Notes under the pieces: generated by a model
The model's database searches: none
Told to the model about the DNA's origin: nothing
What the model saw: only the letters and a program-made list of their open reading frames with translations
Position numbers and translations under genes: made by a program
In this document: one piece after another, positions 8,710 through 17,048 of the stretch
Numbering within the stretch: the first letter of the stretch is position 1
How the letters are laid out: each line of letters starts with the position of its first letter
Source: Bacteroidota bacterium
GTDB taxonomy: Bacteria; Bacteroidota; Ignavibacteria; SZUA-365
Assembly: GCA_023432805.1 (NCBI GenBank)
Contig: JAEYUG010000122.1
Coordinates: forward strand, 1 to 63,148
Length of the DNA stretch: 63,148 bases
Direction: 5' to 3'

Positions 8710-10132
8710 GCGCCCCCGCACCCTCAGCGCGCGGCTCACCGTCGTGTACACGAGCCTGCTCGCGGCGAGCCTGCTCGCCTTCGCCCTTGTCGTCTTTCTC
8801 GTCTTCGATGCCGGCATCCATGCCCAGCTCGACGCCCGTCTCGAACACGAGGCCGCCGAGTTCGCCGCGTCCATCATCATCCGTCCCGATGGCACGATGG
8901 ACTTCTCGAGTCCACTCGTCGAAGAGCACGAGCAGATCATCAGCGGCGTCAGCGCCCACAGCCTCCAAGTCATCGCCCGCAACGGACGCCTGCTCTGGTC
9001 CTCCCCCCCCGACTCGAGCCGCACCCTGCCCCCGCCGCCCCTGCGCGTGCCCGAGACCCGCAGCCGCATCACGAGCGAAGAGGACCGCCTGCCCGACGGC
9101 CGCGAACGACGCCTGCTCTACCACCCCGTGTTCCACGGCGAGCGCCTGCTCGGCTGGGTGCAGGTCGGCGCGATGGAAGACGTGATCCAGGACGCCCTCG
9201 CCGTGCTGCGTCTCACACTCTGCGTCGTCGCCGTACTGCTGCTCGCCGCAGCCGGCTTCGGCGGACACGCCCTTGCGCGCCGCGCCCTGCGACCCCTCAC
9301 CGACATCGCGGCCGCCGCGGAGACCATCACCTCGCGCACCCTCTCGGTGCGCATGGATGCCGGCCGCCATCGCGATCAGGAAATCCGATCCATCGCCCAG
9401 GCCCTCGACAACCTGCTCGACCGGCTCGAGCACGCATTCACCACCGTCAGCCGATTCACCTCCGACGCCTCCCACGAGCTGCTCACCCCCCTGACCGTCA
9501 TCCGGCAGGACCTCGACGTCACCCTGCGCAAACCCCGCAGCGCCGACGACTACCGCGCCACCCTCGAGCGACTGCGCGGCGACACCGAGCGCCTCACCCG
9601 CATCGTGCGGTCCCTGCTCGCCCTCTCGCGCATCGATCAGGGTGTCCGGCAGCCTGCCGAGGTGTCGGATCTCTCACTCGTCGTGCGGGAGGAATGCGAC
9701 GCGGCCTCCGCCCGTGCCCGCAGCTGCGGCGTCGCACTTGTCCTGCACCATGCGGAAGTCCCCTCCCCCGCATGCGCCAGCGACACCCGCCTGCATGCCA
9801 TCGTCGCCAACCTCATCGAGAACGCCCTGCGCTTCACCCCGCCGGGCGGCACCGTCGATCTCACCATCGAGACATCCGAGCCCGGCACCGTGCAACTGCG
9901 CGTGCGCGACAGCGGACCCGGCCTCCCTTCCGGCGAAGAGGATCGCATCTTCGACCGCTTCTACCGCGGCACCAACACCCTCGAGAACACCGTCGGCGGT
10001 GCCGGCATCGAGGGCAGCGGACTCGGCCTCGCGATCGTCCGATCCTACGTCGACGCCGACCACGGCCGCATCACCGCCCGCACCCACCCCACCGGCGGCG
10101 CCGAATTCACCCTCACCTGGGCCACGCCCTGA
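8696..10132 (+). CDS. Sensor histidine kinase, CusS/CzcS-like
   Basis: This 478-residue membrane kinase has TM1 near residues 15-37, a periplasmic sensor of about 120 residues, TM2 near 165-188 and a HAMP linker. The HisKA box carries phospho-acceptor His260 (SDASHELLTPLTVIRQDL). The ATPase domain has N (NLIENALRFTPPGG), G1 (DSGPGLP) and G2 (GSGLGLAIVRSY) boxes. The periplasmic domain has few His and no Cys cluster, so the ligand cannot be named. Overlap with the regulator gene and divergence from czcCBA suggest that it senses excess periplasmic metal. Confidence 0.92.
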   Translation: MRLPERPRTLSARLTVVYTSLLAASLLAFALVVFLVFDAGIHAQLDARLEHEAAEFAASIIIRPDGTMDFSSPLVEEHEQIISGVSAHSLQVIARNGRLLWSSPPDSSRTLPPPPLRVPETRSRITSEEDRLPDGRERRLLYHPVFHGERLLGWVQVGAMEDVIQDALAVLRLTLCVVAVLLLAAAGFGGHALARRALRPLTDIAAAAETITSRTLSVRMDAGRHRDQEIRSIAQALDNLLDRLEHAFTTVSRFTSDASHELLTPLTVIRQDLDVTLRKPRSADDYRATLERLRGDTERLTRIVRSLLALSRIDQGVRQPAEVSDLSLVVREECDAASARARSCGVALVLHHAEVPSPACASDTRLHAIVANLIENALRFTPPGGTVDLTIETSEPGTVQLRVRDSGPGLPSGEEDRIFDRFYRGTNTLENTVGGAGIEGSGLGLAIVRSYVDADHGRITARTHPTGGAEFTLTWATP

Positions 10133-10138
10133 CCCCGT

Positions 10139-10212
10139 GACGGACGAGGGCGTCCGTCCTCCCAAGACGGACGAGGGCGTCCGTCCTCCCAAGACGGACG
10201 AGGGCGTCCGTC
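10139..10212. repeat. Three class A palindromes at 27-bp period
   Basis: Three identical copies of GACGGACGAGGGCGTCCGTC start at 10139, 10166 and 10193, separated by a constant CTCCCAA spacer. They fill the gap between the kinase stop (10132) and the polyferredoxin start (10281). Each forms an 8-bp stem with an AGGG loop. They are the same family as the copies at 1607-1702 and 5972-6200, here in the opposite orientation. Confidence 0.9.
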
Positions 10213-10280
10213 CTCCCTTCATCGTCTCCGACACTTTTCTTATTTTCAGACATTCAGACCCGAAACCCCGAGAGCCTGCC

Positions 10281-12176
10281 ATGCCCCGCCGCCGCACCGC
10301 GTTCAACCTCTACCGCACCCCCCTCCAGCTCGCCATCGTCGCCCTCCTCGCCGTCATGCTCGGCCGCTGGATCTTCCAGGCAGACTACATCCCGGATTTC
10401 GAAGCCTACTGCCCCCTCGGCGGCATGCAGGCCCTGGCCTCCTTCGCCTACTCCAACACCCTCGCCTGCTCCATGACCGCCCTGCAGATCGCCATGGGCA
10501 TCGCCCTCGCAGCCGGCGTCCTCCTCGCAGGCAAACTCTTCTGCTCCATGCTCTGCCCCCTCGGAACCTTCACCGAATGGCTCGGTCGCATCGGCGAACG
10601 CGCGGGAATCCGCATCACGCCACGGGGAATCACCGACCGCCTCCTGCGCGCACCCAAGTACGCCCTCCTCTTCGCCACCTTCTATTTCACCGTCGAGAGC
10701 AGCGAACTCTTCTGCCGCACCTTCGACCCCTACTATGCGGCCTTCACGGGATACAGCTCCGACGTCAACGTCTGGTACGCCACCGCCGCCCTCGCCATCC
10801 TCGTGCTCGGCAGCATCTTCATCCGCCAGGCCTGGTGCAAATACCTCTGCCCCCTCGGCGCCGTCACCAACCTCTTCGCCTACGCCATCCCCGCAGCTGG
10901 CATCACCCTCGCCTGGTTCGGCGCCAACGCCCTCGGCGCGAACCTGTCATGGATCTGGCTCCTCGCCGCCCTCTGCCTCCTCGGCTTCGCCCTCGAGGCC
11001 TGGCGCATGCAGGGCATCGCCTTCCCCGGTATGAAGATCCGGCGAGTGGACGAAGTCTGCACCGGATGCCGCAAGTGCGACCGCGCCTGCCCCATGGCCA
11101 TCGCCATCAGCGAAACGGGACCCGTGCGCCACATCGACTGCCACCTCTGCACCGACTGCGTCGAAGCCTGCCCCGAGCGCGGCGCCCTCGTCGTCGCCCG
11201 CTCCAGCCGCCCCTGGGCCCCCGCCGCCGTCACCATCGCCCTCGTGAGCGTGGGACTCTTCCTCGGCGCCACCATCCACATCCCCACCCTCAACCAGCGC
11301 TGGGGCGACCCCGCCGCCCAGGCCCGCGCCCAGATGATCGAGCTGAGCGGCATGAAATCCGTCAAGTGCTTCGGATCCAGCTCCTCCTTCGCCACCCGCA
11401 TGCGCAACGTCGCCGGCGTCACCGGCGTCGAAACCTACGTCGGAGACCGCACCGTCCGCATCTGGTACGACCCCGCGGCCACCACCGCGGCCGACGTCCG
11501 CGCCGCCGTCTTCGTCCCCACCCGCTACATCATCGCCACCCCGCCGGTGGACGCCCCCGTCGCCGTCATGGAGTGCGGCATCGACAAACTCTTCGACCCC
11601 CTCGACCACTTCGCCCTCGAGGAAGTCCTCATACAACATGGTGGCGTCCACGCCCTCGAAACCCGCTTCGGAGAGCCCGTGCACGCCACCATCTGGTACG
11701 ACCCGACCAGAACAAGCCCGGATCGCCTGAAAAAAGCCATAGAAGTGGAGGAAGTCACCTGGGAGACCAAGAGCGGATACCGCACCGAGTCCCTCGCCTT
11801 CGCCGTCACCCCACCCCGCGTCACCGCCGCCACCCTGAGGGGAAGCGACCTGGCCCGCCACTTCTTCGAGCCCTACGACGCCACCTTCAACACCTGGGGT
11901 AGCGAAGACACCCTCGCCCTCGCGAAATACGACATCCCCACGCCCCGCGTCGAAACCAAACGCGACACCCTCCCGTATCTTGTAAGTCACATGTCAGACG
12001 ACCCCGGCATCGTGCGCCTTCAGACCCTCTACAGCGCGTCGGGACCCACCCTCCGCTTCTGGTACAACCCCGCACGCACCACCCCCGAGGCCATCCTCAC
12101 CCGCCTCCGCCTCCCCCAGCTCTACGTCCTCTTCGACAACGACCAGACCGGCCACATCCCCAACCCATTCAAATGA
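10281..12176 (+). CDS. NapH-like membrane polyferredoxin fused to three HMA-like domains
   Basis: This 631-residue protein begins at MPRRRTAFNLYR (10281). Residues 1-310 form a NapH/CcoG-type module: several transmembrane helices, CxxxCP signatures (C88/C92 in FCSMLCPLG, C186/C190 in WCKYLCPLG), then two 4Fe-4S clusters (C260/263/266/270 and C287/290/293/297). A further transmembrane segment lies near 315-333. Residues 355-631 hold three repeats with the beta-alpha-beta look of heavy-metal-associated domains. Each ends in a (I/F)WY(D/N)P motif (near 394, 472 and 593) followed by T-x-x-x-(L/V). The CxxC of true HMA domains is absent; repeat 1 keeps a single Cys363 and repeat 2 a Cys432. Position beside the efflux pump and its sensor suggests electron delivery to a metal-handling step. 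That role is inference. Confidence 0.78.
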   Translation: MPRRRTAFNLYRTPLQLAIVALLAVMLGRWIFQADYIPDFEAYCPLGGMQALASFAYSNTLACSMTALQIAMGIALAAGVLLAGKLFCSMLCPLGTFTEWLGRIGERAGIRITPRGITDRLLRAPKYALLFATFYFTVESSELFCRTFDPYYAAFTGYSSDVNVWYATAALAILVLGSIFIRQAWCKYLCPLGAVTNLFAYAIPAAGITLAWFGANALGANLSWIWLLAALCLLGFALEAWRMQGIAFPGMKIRRVDEVCTGCRKCDRACPMAIAISETGPVRHIDCHLCTDCVEACPERGALVVARSSRPWAPAAVTIALVSVGLFLGATIHIPTLNQRWGDPAAQARAQMIELSGMKSVKCFGSSSSFATRMRNVAGVTGVETYVGDRTVRIWYDPAATTAADVRAAVFVPTRYIIATPPVDAPVAVMECGIDKLFDPLDHFALEEVLIQHGGVHALETRFGEPVHATIWYDPTRTSPDRLKKAIEVEEVTWETKSGYRTESLAFAVTPPRVTAATLRGSDLARHFFEPYDATFNTWGSEDTLALAKYDIPTPRVETKRDTLPYLVSHMSDDPGIVRLQTLYSASGPTLRFWYNPARTTPEAILTRLRLPQLYVLFDNDQTGHIPNPFK

Positions 12177-12180
12177 CAAA

Positions 12181-12196
12181 CGCGCCCGAAGGCGCG
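12181..12196. terminator. Possible bidirectional terminator hairpin
   Basis: CGCGCC-CGAA-GGCGCG is a perfect 6-bp stem with a CGAA tetraloop. It lies four bases after the polyferredoxin stop, in the 48-bp gap between converging genes. There is no strong T-run on either side, so activity as an intrinsic terminator is uncertain. The position fits a bidirectional transcript end. Confidence 0.5.
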
Positions 12197-12224
12197 TGGA
12201 TAGACTTGTAGACGAACACTGTTG

Positions 12225-13223
12225 TCAGAGTCGATCGTCCGAATCCAAACCGTTGTAATGAAAGTACCGCGGTACGGACACGCCGTGCACTTTTGAATAG
12301 TACATGATGCGAACGGGCCGTGGCAAGGGTGCAAACCCGGTTCGAGCGAGCATCAGGGCCTCACGGGCACTGTTGGCGTAGGAGTAGATGAGCTGAACTC
12401 CCTGTGATCTGGCATCTGATAGAAACGCGCCTAGCGTGGCCTGTGCATCGTGAACGGTGCCAAATGTGAACTCAGAGAGATACCATATATCGCCATCAAG
12501 ATTGGCGATTATATGGCCTCTTCCAGTATTCAACCACACACTCATAGGCTTGTTGAAATTCTCCAGACCCATGCAGCGCCACTGATAATACTGCTTGTCA
12601 TGAATAACAGATGCACAGCCGGATACCTCGTGGCTCTTCATGTGAAGCTGCTCGTAACAGACATTTTCTCCGTACCGTGCTCGAACAATGGTATTATCAT
12701 TTTGATGCGTCGTACTGAACCATCTGCCAACACGATGCAGAAGAGGATAGATTGTTGAATAACGATCATAATGAAAGGCATGTGCAACGAAAGTGGGATT
12801 ATCTGCGCGTATGAGCTGATACGGTCCTCGCACGGACGCAAAACCTATTTTCGTCATGGTGGCATACGCACCGGGACTCGGATTGCTGCCGAGCGTCACC
12901 GCCTTCATCTTCATCCCCTCTGAAAACAGAGATGATGCGATTCCTTGACCTCGAAATGAACTGTCTACCATGAGATCGCACGCCCACTGCGCATCATGGA
13001 ATTCCCCTTCCTGTTCAATAACCACGGGTATGAGGCCTAGCTGTCCTACAACGGTCTCACCGCTGCGCGCAAGTAAAAGACCGTCACAGTGCAGATCATC
13101 GTGTGCCCTGAACTTCCATCGATTGTAGAACCCGTTTCTCCTGCGACCCTTGTGAGGCCACATTTTTGCTGCGAAGGCTTCATGCGCCTCGGCGTACTTC
13201 AAGGTATAGGGCTCAATCACCAT
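12225..13223 (-). CDS. GNAT-family acyltransferase at the end of the polysaccharide operon
   Basis: The 332-residue protein contains an acetyl-CoA-binding GNAT motif, LMVDSSFRGQGIASSLF, near residues 88-104. It also has a second, weaker half (roughly 190-320) that may be another GNAT-like fold, as in FemAB-like or two-domain GNATs. It overlaps the deacetylase gene by 11 bases and is the last gene of the operon. A role in N- or O-acylation of a sugar is likely from context; the substrate is unknown. Confidence 0.7.
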   Translation of the reverse strand: MVIEPYTLKYAEAHEAFAAKMWPHKGRRRNGFYNRWKFRAHDDLHCDGLLLARSGETVVGQLGLIPVVIEQEGEFHDAQWACDLMVDSSFRGQGIASSLFSEGMKMKAVTLGSNPSPGAYATMTKIGFASVRGPYQLIRADNPTFVAHAFHYDRYSTIYPLLHRVGRWFSTTHQNDNTIVRARYGENVCYEQLHMKSHEVSGCASVIHDKQYYQWRCMGLENFNKPMSVWLNTGRGHIIANLDGDIWYLSEFTFGTVHDAQATLGAFLSDARSQGVQLIYSYANSAREALMLARTGFAPLPRPVRIMYYSKVHGVSVPRYFHYNGLDSDDRL

Positions 13224-14070
13224 ATCGGCCCTCGTCGATGAGAAGGCGTGGCGTTACGAAGCGTAAGGAACCTGCATCACGTAGCGCAAGCATAGTACGC
13301 ATGAACACCAGCCATTCATCCTTCGACTCAACACCCTGACGTGAAAGAGCCGCCGGATGACCGCTGACTGTGATGACAACATCTTCGTTTCGGCTGGCCA
13401 TTGTCGTGATATGAGATCGGATGCGATCATCAAATCCGCAGTAGGCCATGGGAAACAGGGTCACTCGATTTACACGCGACGGCTGGAGAGGTGATATCCA
13501 AAACCGCCTTCTTCGGCTGATAATGCTGGAGAAGAACGGCACGTAGGCAACCCGCATCCACGTGTAACCCTCATCCTTGAGAATGGGGACGATACCACCT
13601 ATGCTGCTCCCCGCTCTGAACAGCGACACACGCTCATCACCGCGACTGAACGCGCCCTTCCCCCACCATGTTGCAGGTTTGTTGTGGGGCGGGACAAAAC
13701 CCACGACGGTTGACACATTGTCCGTAGCACGCTCCAAGCTGAGTTTGCTCCGTCGCAAGGAGAGGCGTAGCTGCTCATCGGACAGATGCGGGAGCCATTC
13801 ATGCTTCCAGGAATGTGATGCAAGTTCACAACCTGATGCCGCAATGCGCCGCAATTGTTCGTTCACGTGAAATGGCGGCGATCCGGGTTCAGCAGCAAAA
13901 CCCACGACGGCAAATGTCATTGACACGCGATGTGCGATAGCATCAGCCAGGATATAATCCACATTCTCATGCTCTACGAGACAATTCGCCTCGACCCAAT
14001 TGTATGGCTTTGTCGCATTCAGCATTCCTGCTGCGGTATCATAATCCCATATGATGGCCAGATGTACCAT
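13213..14070 (-). CDS. NodB-type polysaccharide deacetylase
   Basis: The start is placed at MVHLAIIWDYD (14070), since upstream in-frame codons lie in the GDP-fucose synthase gene. Motif 1 is degenerate (IIWDYDTAAG in place of TFDDG). Motif 2 SHSWKHEW supplies the two metal-binding His, and FVPPHNK resembles motif 3. The family removes N- or O-acetyl groups from sugars. At 285 residues, with no signal peptide or transmembrane helix visible, it would act in the cytoplasm on a precursor or lipid-linked glycan. It sits between the GNAT gene and the GDP-fucose synthase gene. Confidence 0.8.
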   Translation of the reverse strand: MVHLAIIWDYDTAAGMLNATKPYNWVEANCLVEHENVDYILADAIAHRVSMTFAVVGFAAEPGSPPFHVNEQLRRIAASGCELASHSWKHEWLPHLSDEQLRLSLRRSKLSLERATDNVSTVVGFVPPHNKPATWWGKGAFSRGDERVSLFRAGSSIGGIVPILKDEGYTWMRVAYVPFFSSIISRRRRFWISPLQPSRVNRVTLFPMAYCGFDDRIRSHITTMASRNEDVVITVSGHPAALSRQGVESKDEWLVFMRTMLALRDAGSLRFVTPRLLIDEGRYGD

Positions 14071-14104
14071 TACATGCTCTGGGCGAGACACTGTAGTTGA
14101 GACA

Positions 14105-15142
14105 TCAGAGAATACGCACAGATTGAGCATACTGCTCGTAGATTCTCGTGATCCCCTCCTTGAGTGGGATCGTCTGAGACCAGCCATATGCTTGGAGTCG
14201 ACTCACGTCTAGCAACTTGCGAGGCGTACCATCTGGTTTTGACACATCGAACACAATATCTCCATCGTATTCAACGATCACCCGTATCAACTCGGCCAAA
14301 TCGCGAATGGAGACGTCCATTCCACACCCGATGTTGAGAAACTGGGAGTCCTCATGTGTCTGCATCATGAGAAGCAAGGCACGAGCGCAGTCATCGACGT
14401 GCAGAAACTCTCGGCGTGGGGTGCCACTTCCCCACAAATGCACTGCGTCACCATGCACACCGTGCCGAGAAAGCCATGCAACATGATCCACACGTGCATC
14501 TACGATCTCGCCATGATGCGTCAGATCCTCGATGATTGCTACATGATCCGAAGCCCGAAGCAGTTTGGCTAGGTGAAACTTCCGGATGAGCGCAGGGAGT
14601 ACATGACTGGTTCGGAGGTCATAATTATCGTTCGGTCCGTACATGTTCGTCGGCATGGCGGCGATGAAGCGCGTTCCGTATTGCCGATTGTATGATTCGC
14701 AGAGCTTCAGTCCGGCAATTTTTGCGATTGCATATGGCTCGTTCGTGGGCTCAAGTTCACCTGTAAGCAGGTATTCCTCACGAATGGGCTGTGGTGCGTG
14801 CTTCGGGTAAATGCACGACGAACCAAGGAACAACAACTTCTCAACACCATACTTATGTGCGGCGAAGATCATGTTGTTCTGGATCTGCAGATTCTCATAG
14901 AGGAAGTCTGCTCGCTGCTCGTTGTTTGCAACGATGCCTCCCACCTTCGCCGCGCAGAGGAACACGTACTGTGGCCGCTCCGCTGAAAAGAAGGCTTCGA
15001 CATCTGCCTGCTGCAGCAGGTCGAGCTCGATCCGGGTACGTGTTATGATGTTCTGATATTCATCACGCCGCAGTGCACGCACAACTGCAGATCCCACCAT
15101 GCCACAGTGGCCAGCCACGTAAACCCTGCTTTGCCTATGCAT
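14105..15142 (-). CDS. fcl: GDP-L-fucose synthase
   Basis: This 345-residue SDR enzyme converts GDP-4-keto-6-deoxymannose to GDP-L-fucose by epimerisation and reduction. Visible motifs are the NAD(P) site VYVAGHCGMVGSAVVRAL, AAKVGGIVANN, the catalytic Ser context FLGSSCIYPK and the YxxxK motif YAIAKIAG. NMYGPNDNYD and the downstream HV pattern are typical of Fcl/WcaG. The start at 15142 (MHRQSR) follows the stop of the FkbM gene; a longer frame would overlap it. Gmd lies two genes upstream, so the GDP-fucose branch is complete in this operon. Confidence 0.9.
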   Translation of the reverse strand: MHRQSRVYVAGHCGMVGSAVVRALRRDEYQNIITRTRIELDLLQQADVEAFFSAERPQYVFLCAAKVGGIVANNEQRADFLYENLQIQNNMIFAAHKYGVEKLLFLGSSCIYPKHAPQPIREEYLLTGELEPTNEPYAIAKIAGLKLCESYNRQYGTRFIAAMPTNMYGPNDNYDLRTSHVLPALIRKFHLAKLLRASDHVAIIEDLTHHGEIVDARVDHVAWLSRHGVHGDAVHLWGSGTPRREFLHVDDCARALLLMMQTHEDSQFLNIGCGMDVSIRDLAELIRVIVEYDGDIVFDVSKPDGTPRKLLDVSRLQAYGWSQTIPLKEGITRIYEQYAQSVRIL

Positions 15143-15147
15143 GGTTT

Positions 15148-15954
15148 CTACCAACCACACGCCTGTTTGCCAAAACGAGCTTCCAGTCTTTTTCGAAGCG
15201 GGGACGACAGAAACACCGCATCGCCCACAATCCCCTGTCCGATTTCCGTTTCGAGTGCTGTGAAACCGTAGAGATTGTACAGCGAATAATCATACCCTTC
15301 CATGAATCGCGTGACCTCGTGCAGCAGCGGCTGTCCTTCATAACTGCGTACAATATTTACTTCTGTCATGACGACGTCGATTTTCCCATCTCTCAGGAAC
15401 GACTCACATCCGCGCATCGCCTCGACCTCGTAGCCTTCAATGTCGAGTTTGAGAATATCAACATGATCAATCTTCCGCTCCTGTAGATATTGCCCAAGAG
15501 CAAACACCGTCACATCCAACGTACGAACCTCTCTTCGTGCCATATGAGATCTATGGTATGATGTTGGTTCGAGGAACGAACTGGTCCCCGTATTGGAATT
15601 GACGTGAAAGGTCATCGTCCCCTGCCGGGCACCAATTGCACCGTGGTTTGCGATGACGCGTTCGTCGCTGGCGTGCGCATCACGCAACACTTGGTACACT
15701 TCAGGATTCGGTTCGAATGCATGAACTGTGGCATTCGGGAATCTGCGTCGAAACTCATTCGTCATGAATCCGATGTTCGCACCTGCATCAACTATAACTG
15801 CAACCGTTTCTCCCTTGAGGAGTTGTTGAATATCTTCTACAGGCTCCTTCGTTATTATCCGTTGATACAAACGCAGACGACCCGCGATTCTCCGAAAAAG
15901 ATCCCTCCTAAGGAGAAACCGTCGGAACGTACTGGTGTAGAAAACCTTAGTCAT
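15148..15954 (-). CDS. FkbM-family methyltransferase
   Basis: The 268-residue protein has the SAM-binding motif VIVDAGANIGFMTNEF and the FkbM core with an acidic residue after strand 2 (VHAFEPNPEVYQVL) and LKLDIEGYEVEAMRGC. The family O-methylates sugars or other hydroxyls. It lies between gmd and the GDP-fucose synthase gene in the same operon, so methylation of the fucose or a neighbouring residue is a reasonable guess. Confidence 0.85.
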   Translation of the reverse strand: MTKVFYTSTFRRFLLRRDLFRRIAGRLRLYQRIITKEPVEDIQQLLKGETVAVIVDAGANIGFMTNEFRRRFPNATVHAFEPNPEVYQVLRDAHASDERVIANHGAIGARQGTMTFHVNSNTGTSSFLEPTSYHRSHMARREVRTLDVTVFALGQYLQERKIDHVDILKLDIEGYEVEAMRGCESFLRDGKIDVVMTEVNIVRSYEGQPLLHEVTRFMEGYDYSLYNLYGFTALETEIGQGIVGDAVFLSSPLRKRLEARFGKQACGW

Positions 15955-15973
15955 AGGCGACCTCCCATATGTA

Positions 15974-17011
15974 TCAATATCCTCGCCTGACTACCTTCTC
16001 GTAATCCGCCTGCACCATCATGCGCGCAAGGGCGTCGAAAGTGGTCTCGGGCTTCCAGCCGAGTACCCGCAATGCCTTCGACGGATCCCCGATCAGAAGA
16101 TCCACCTCCGTCGGCCGATAATATGATGGATTCACACGCACGAGCACCCTGCCTGCAGCATCGATGCCACACTCTGTTTCAGCGCTTCCCTCCCACCGAA
16201 TCGGCATGCCGAGTTCACCGAATGCCACGTCGCAGAACTCCCGTACCGTATGCGTCTCACCTGTGGCAATCACGAAATCATCCGGAGCGTCGAGCTGCAA
16301 CATGCGCCACATCGCATCCACGTACTCACGTGCATAGCCCCAGTCGCGCTTCGCGTCGAGATTGCCGAGCGTCAGCACATCCTGAAGGCCCGCCTTGATG
16401 CGCGCGGCGGCACGGGTGATCTTGCGGGTGACGAATGTCTCACCGCGGCGCGGGGACTCGTGATTGAACAGGATGCCGTTGCAGGCATAGATCCCGTAGG
16501 CTTCACGGTAATTGACGACAATCCAGTATCCGTAGATCTTGGCGACTGCATAGGGCGAACGCGGGTAGAAGGGCGTGGTTTCGGACTGGGGAATCTCCTG
16601 CACTTTGCCATACAACTCGCTGGTCGAGGCCTGATAGAAGCGCGTCTTGAGTCCCGTCTCCTTGATGGCGTCCAGAAAGCGCAGCGTGCCGACGGCATCC
16701 ACCTCCGCCGTGTACTCGGGCACCTCGAAAGACACCTTTACATGACTCTGTGCCGCAAGATTGTACACCTCGTCGGGCTGGATCTTCTCCAGCAGCCGGT
16801 TCAGATTGCTTGAGTCGGTCAGATCGCCGTAGTGCAGAAACAGGCGCTGGTTCATGATCGCGGCATCGTTGTAGAGATGGTCGATGCGACCGGTGTTGAA
16901 CGAGCTGCTCCGGCGTATCAGCCCGTGCACGGTGTAGCCCTTGTCGAGCAGCAGTTCCGCCAGATACGATCCGTCCTGACCGGTGATGCCGGTGATGAGT
17001 GCTGTCTTCAT
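15974..17011 (-). CDS. gmd: GDP-mannose 4,6-dehydratase (copy 1)
   Basis: The 345-residue enzyme converts GDP-D-mannose to GDP-4-keto-6-deoxy-D-mannose. The start MKTALITGITGQDGSYLAEL is set by the canonical Gmd N-terminus. The catalytic region reads QASTSELYGK followed by the Tyr-x-x-x-Lys of SPYAVAKIYG. NHESPRRGETFVTRK and LGNLDAKRDWGYA are Gmd signatures. Together with Fcl it makes GDP-L-fucose. A shorter paralogue lies at 61650-62621. Confidence 0.93.
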   Translation of the reverse strand: MKTALITGITGQDGSYLAELLLDKGYTVHGLIRRSSSFNTGRIDHLYNDAAIMNQRLFLHYGDLTDSSNLNRLLEKIQPDEVYNLAAQSHVKVSFEVPEYTAEVDAVGTLRFLDAIKETGLKTRFYQASTSELYGKVQEIPQSETTPFYPRSPYAVAKIYGYWIVVNYREAYGIYACNGILFNHESPRRGETFVTRKITRAAARIKAGLQDVLTLGNLDAKRDWGYAREYVDAMWRMLQLDAPDDFVIATGETHTVREFCDVAFGELGMPIRWEGSAETECGIDAAGRVLVRVNPSYYRPTEVDLLIGDPSKALRVLGWKPETTFDALARMMVQADYEKVVRRGY

Positions 17012-17048
17012 GTCCTGTGAATGGTGATGATTGTGAATTCCCCGCTGC

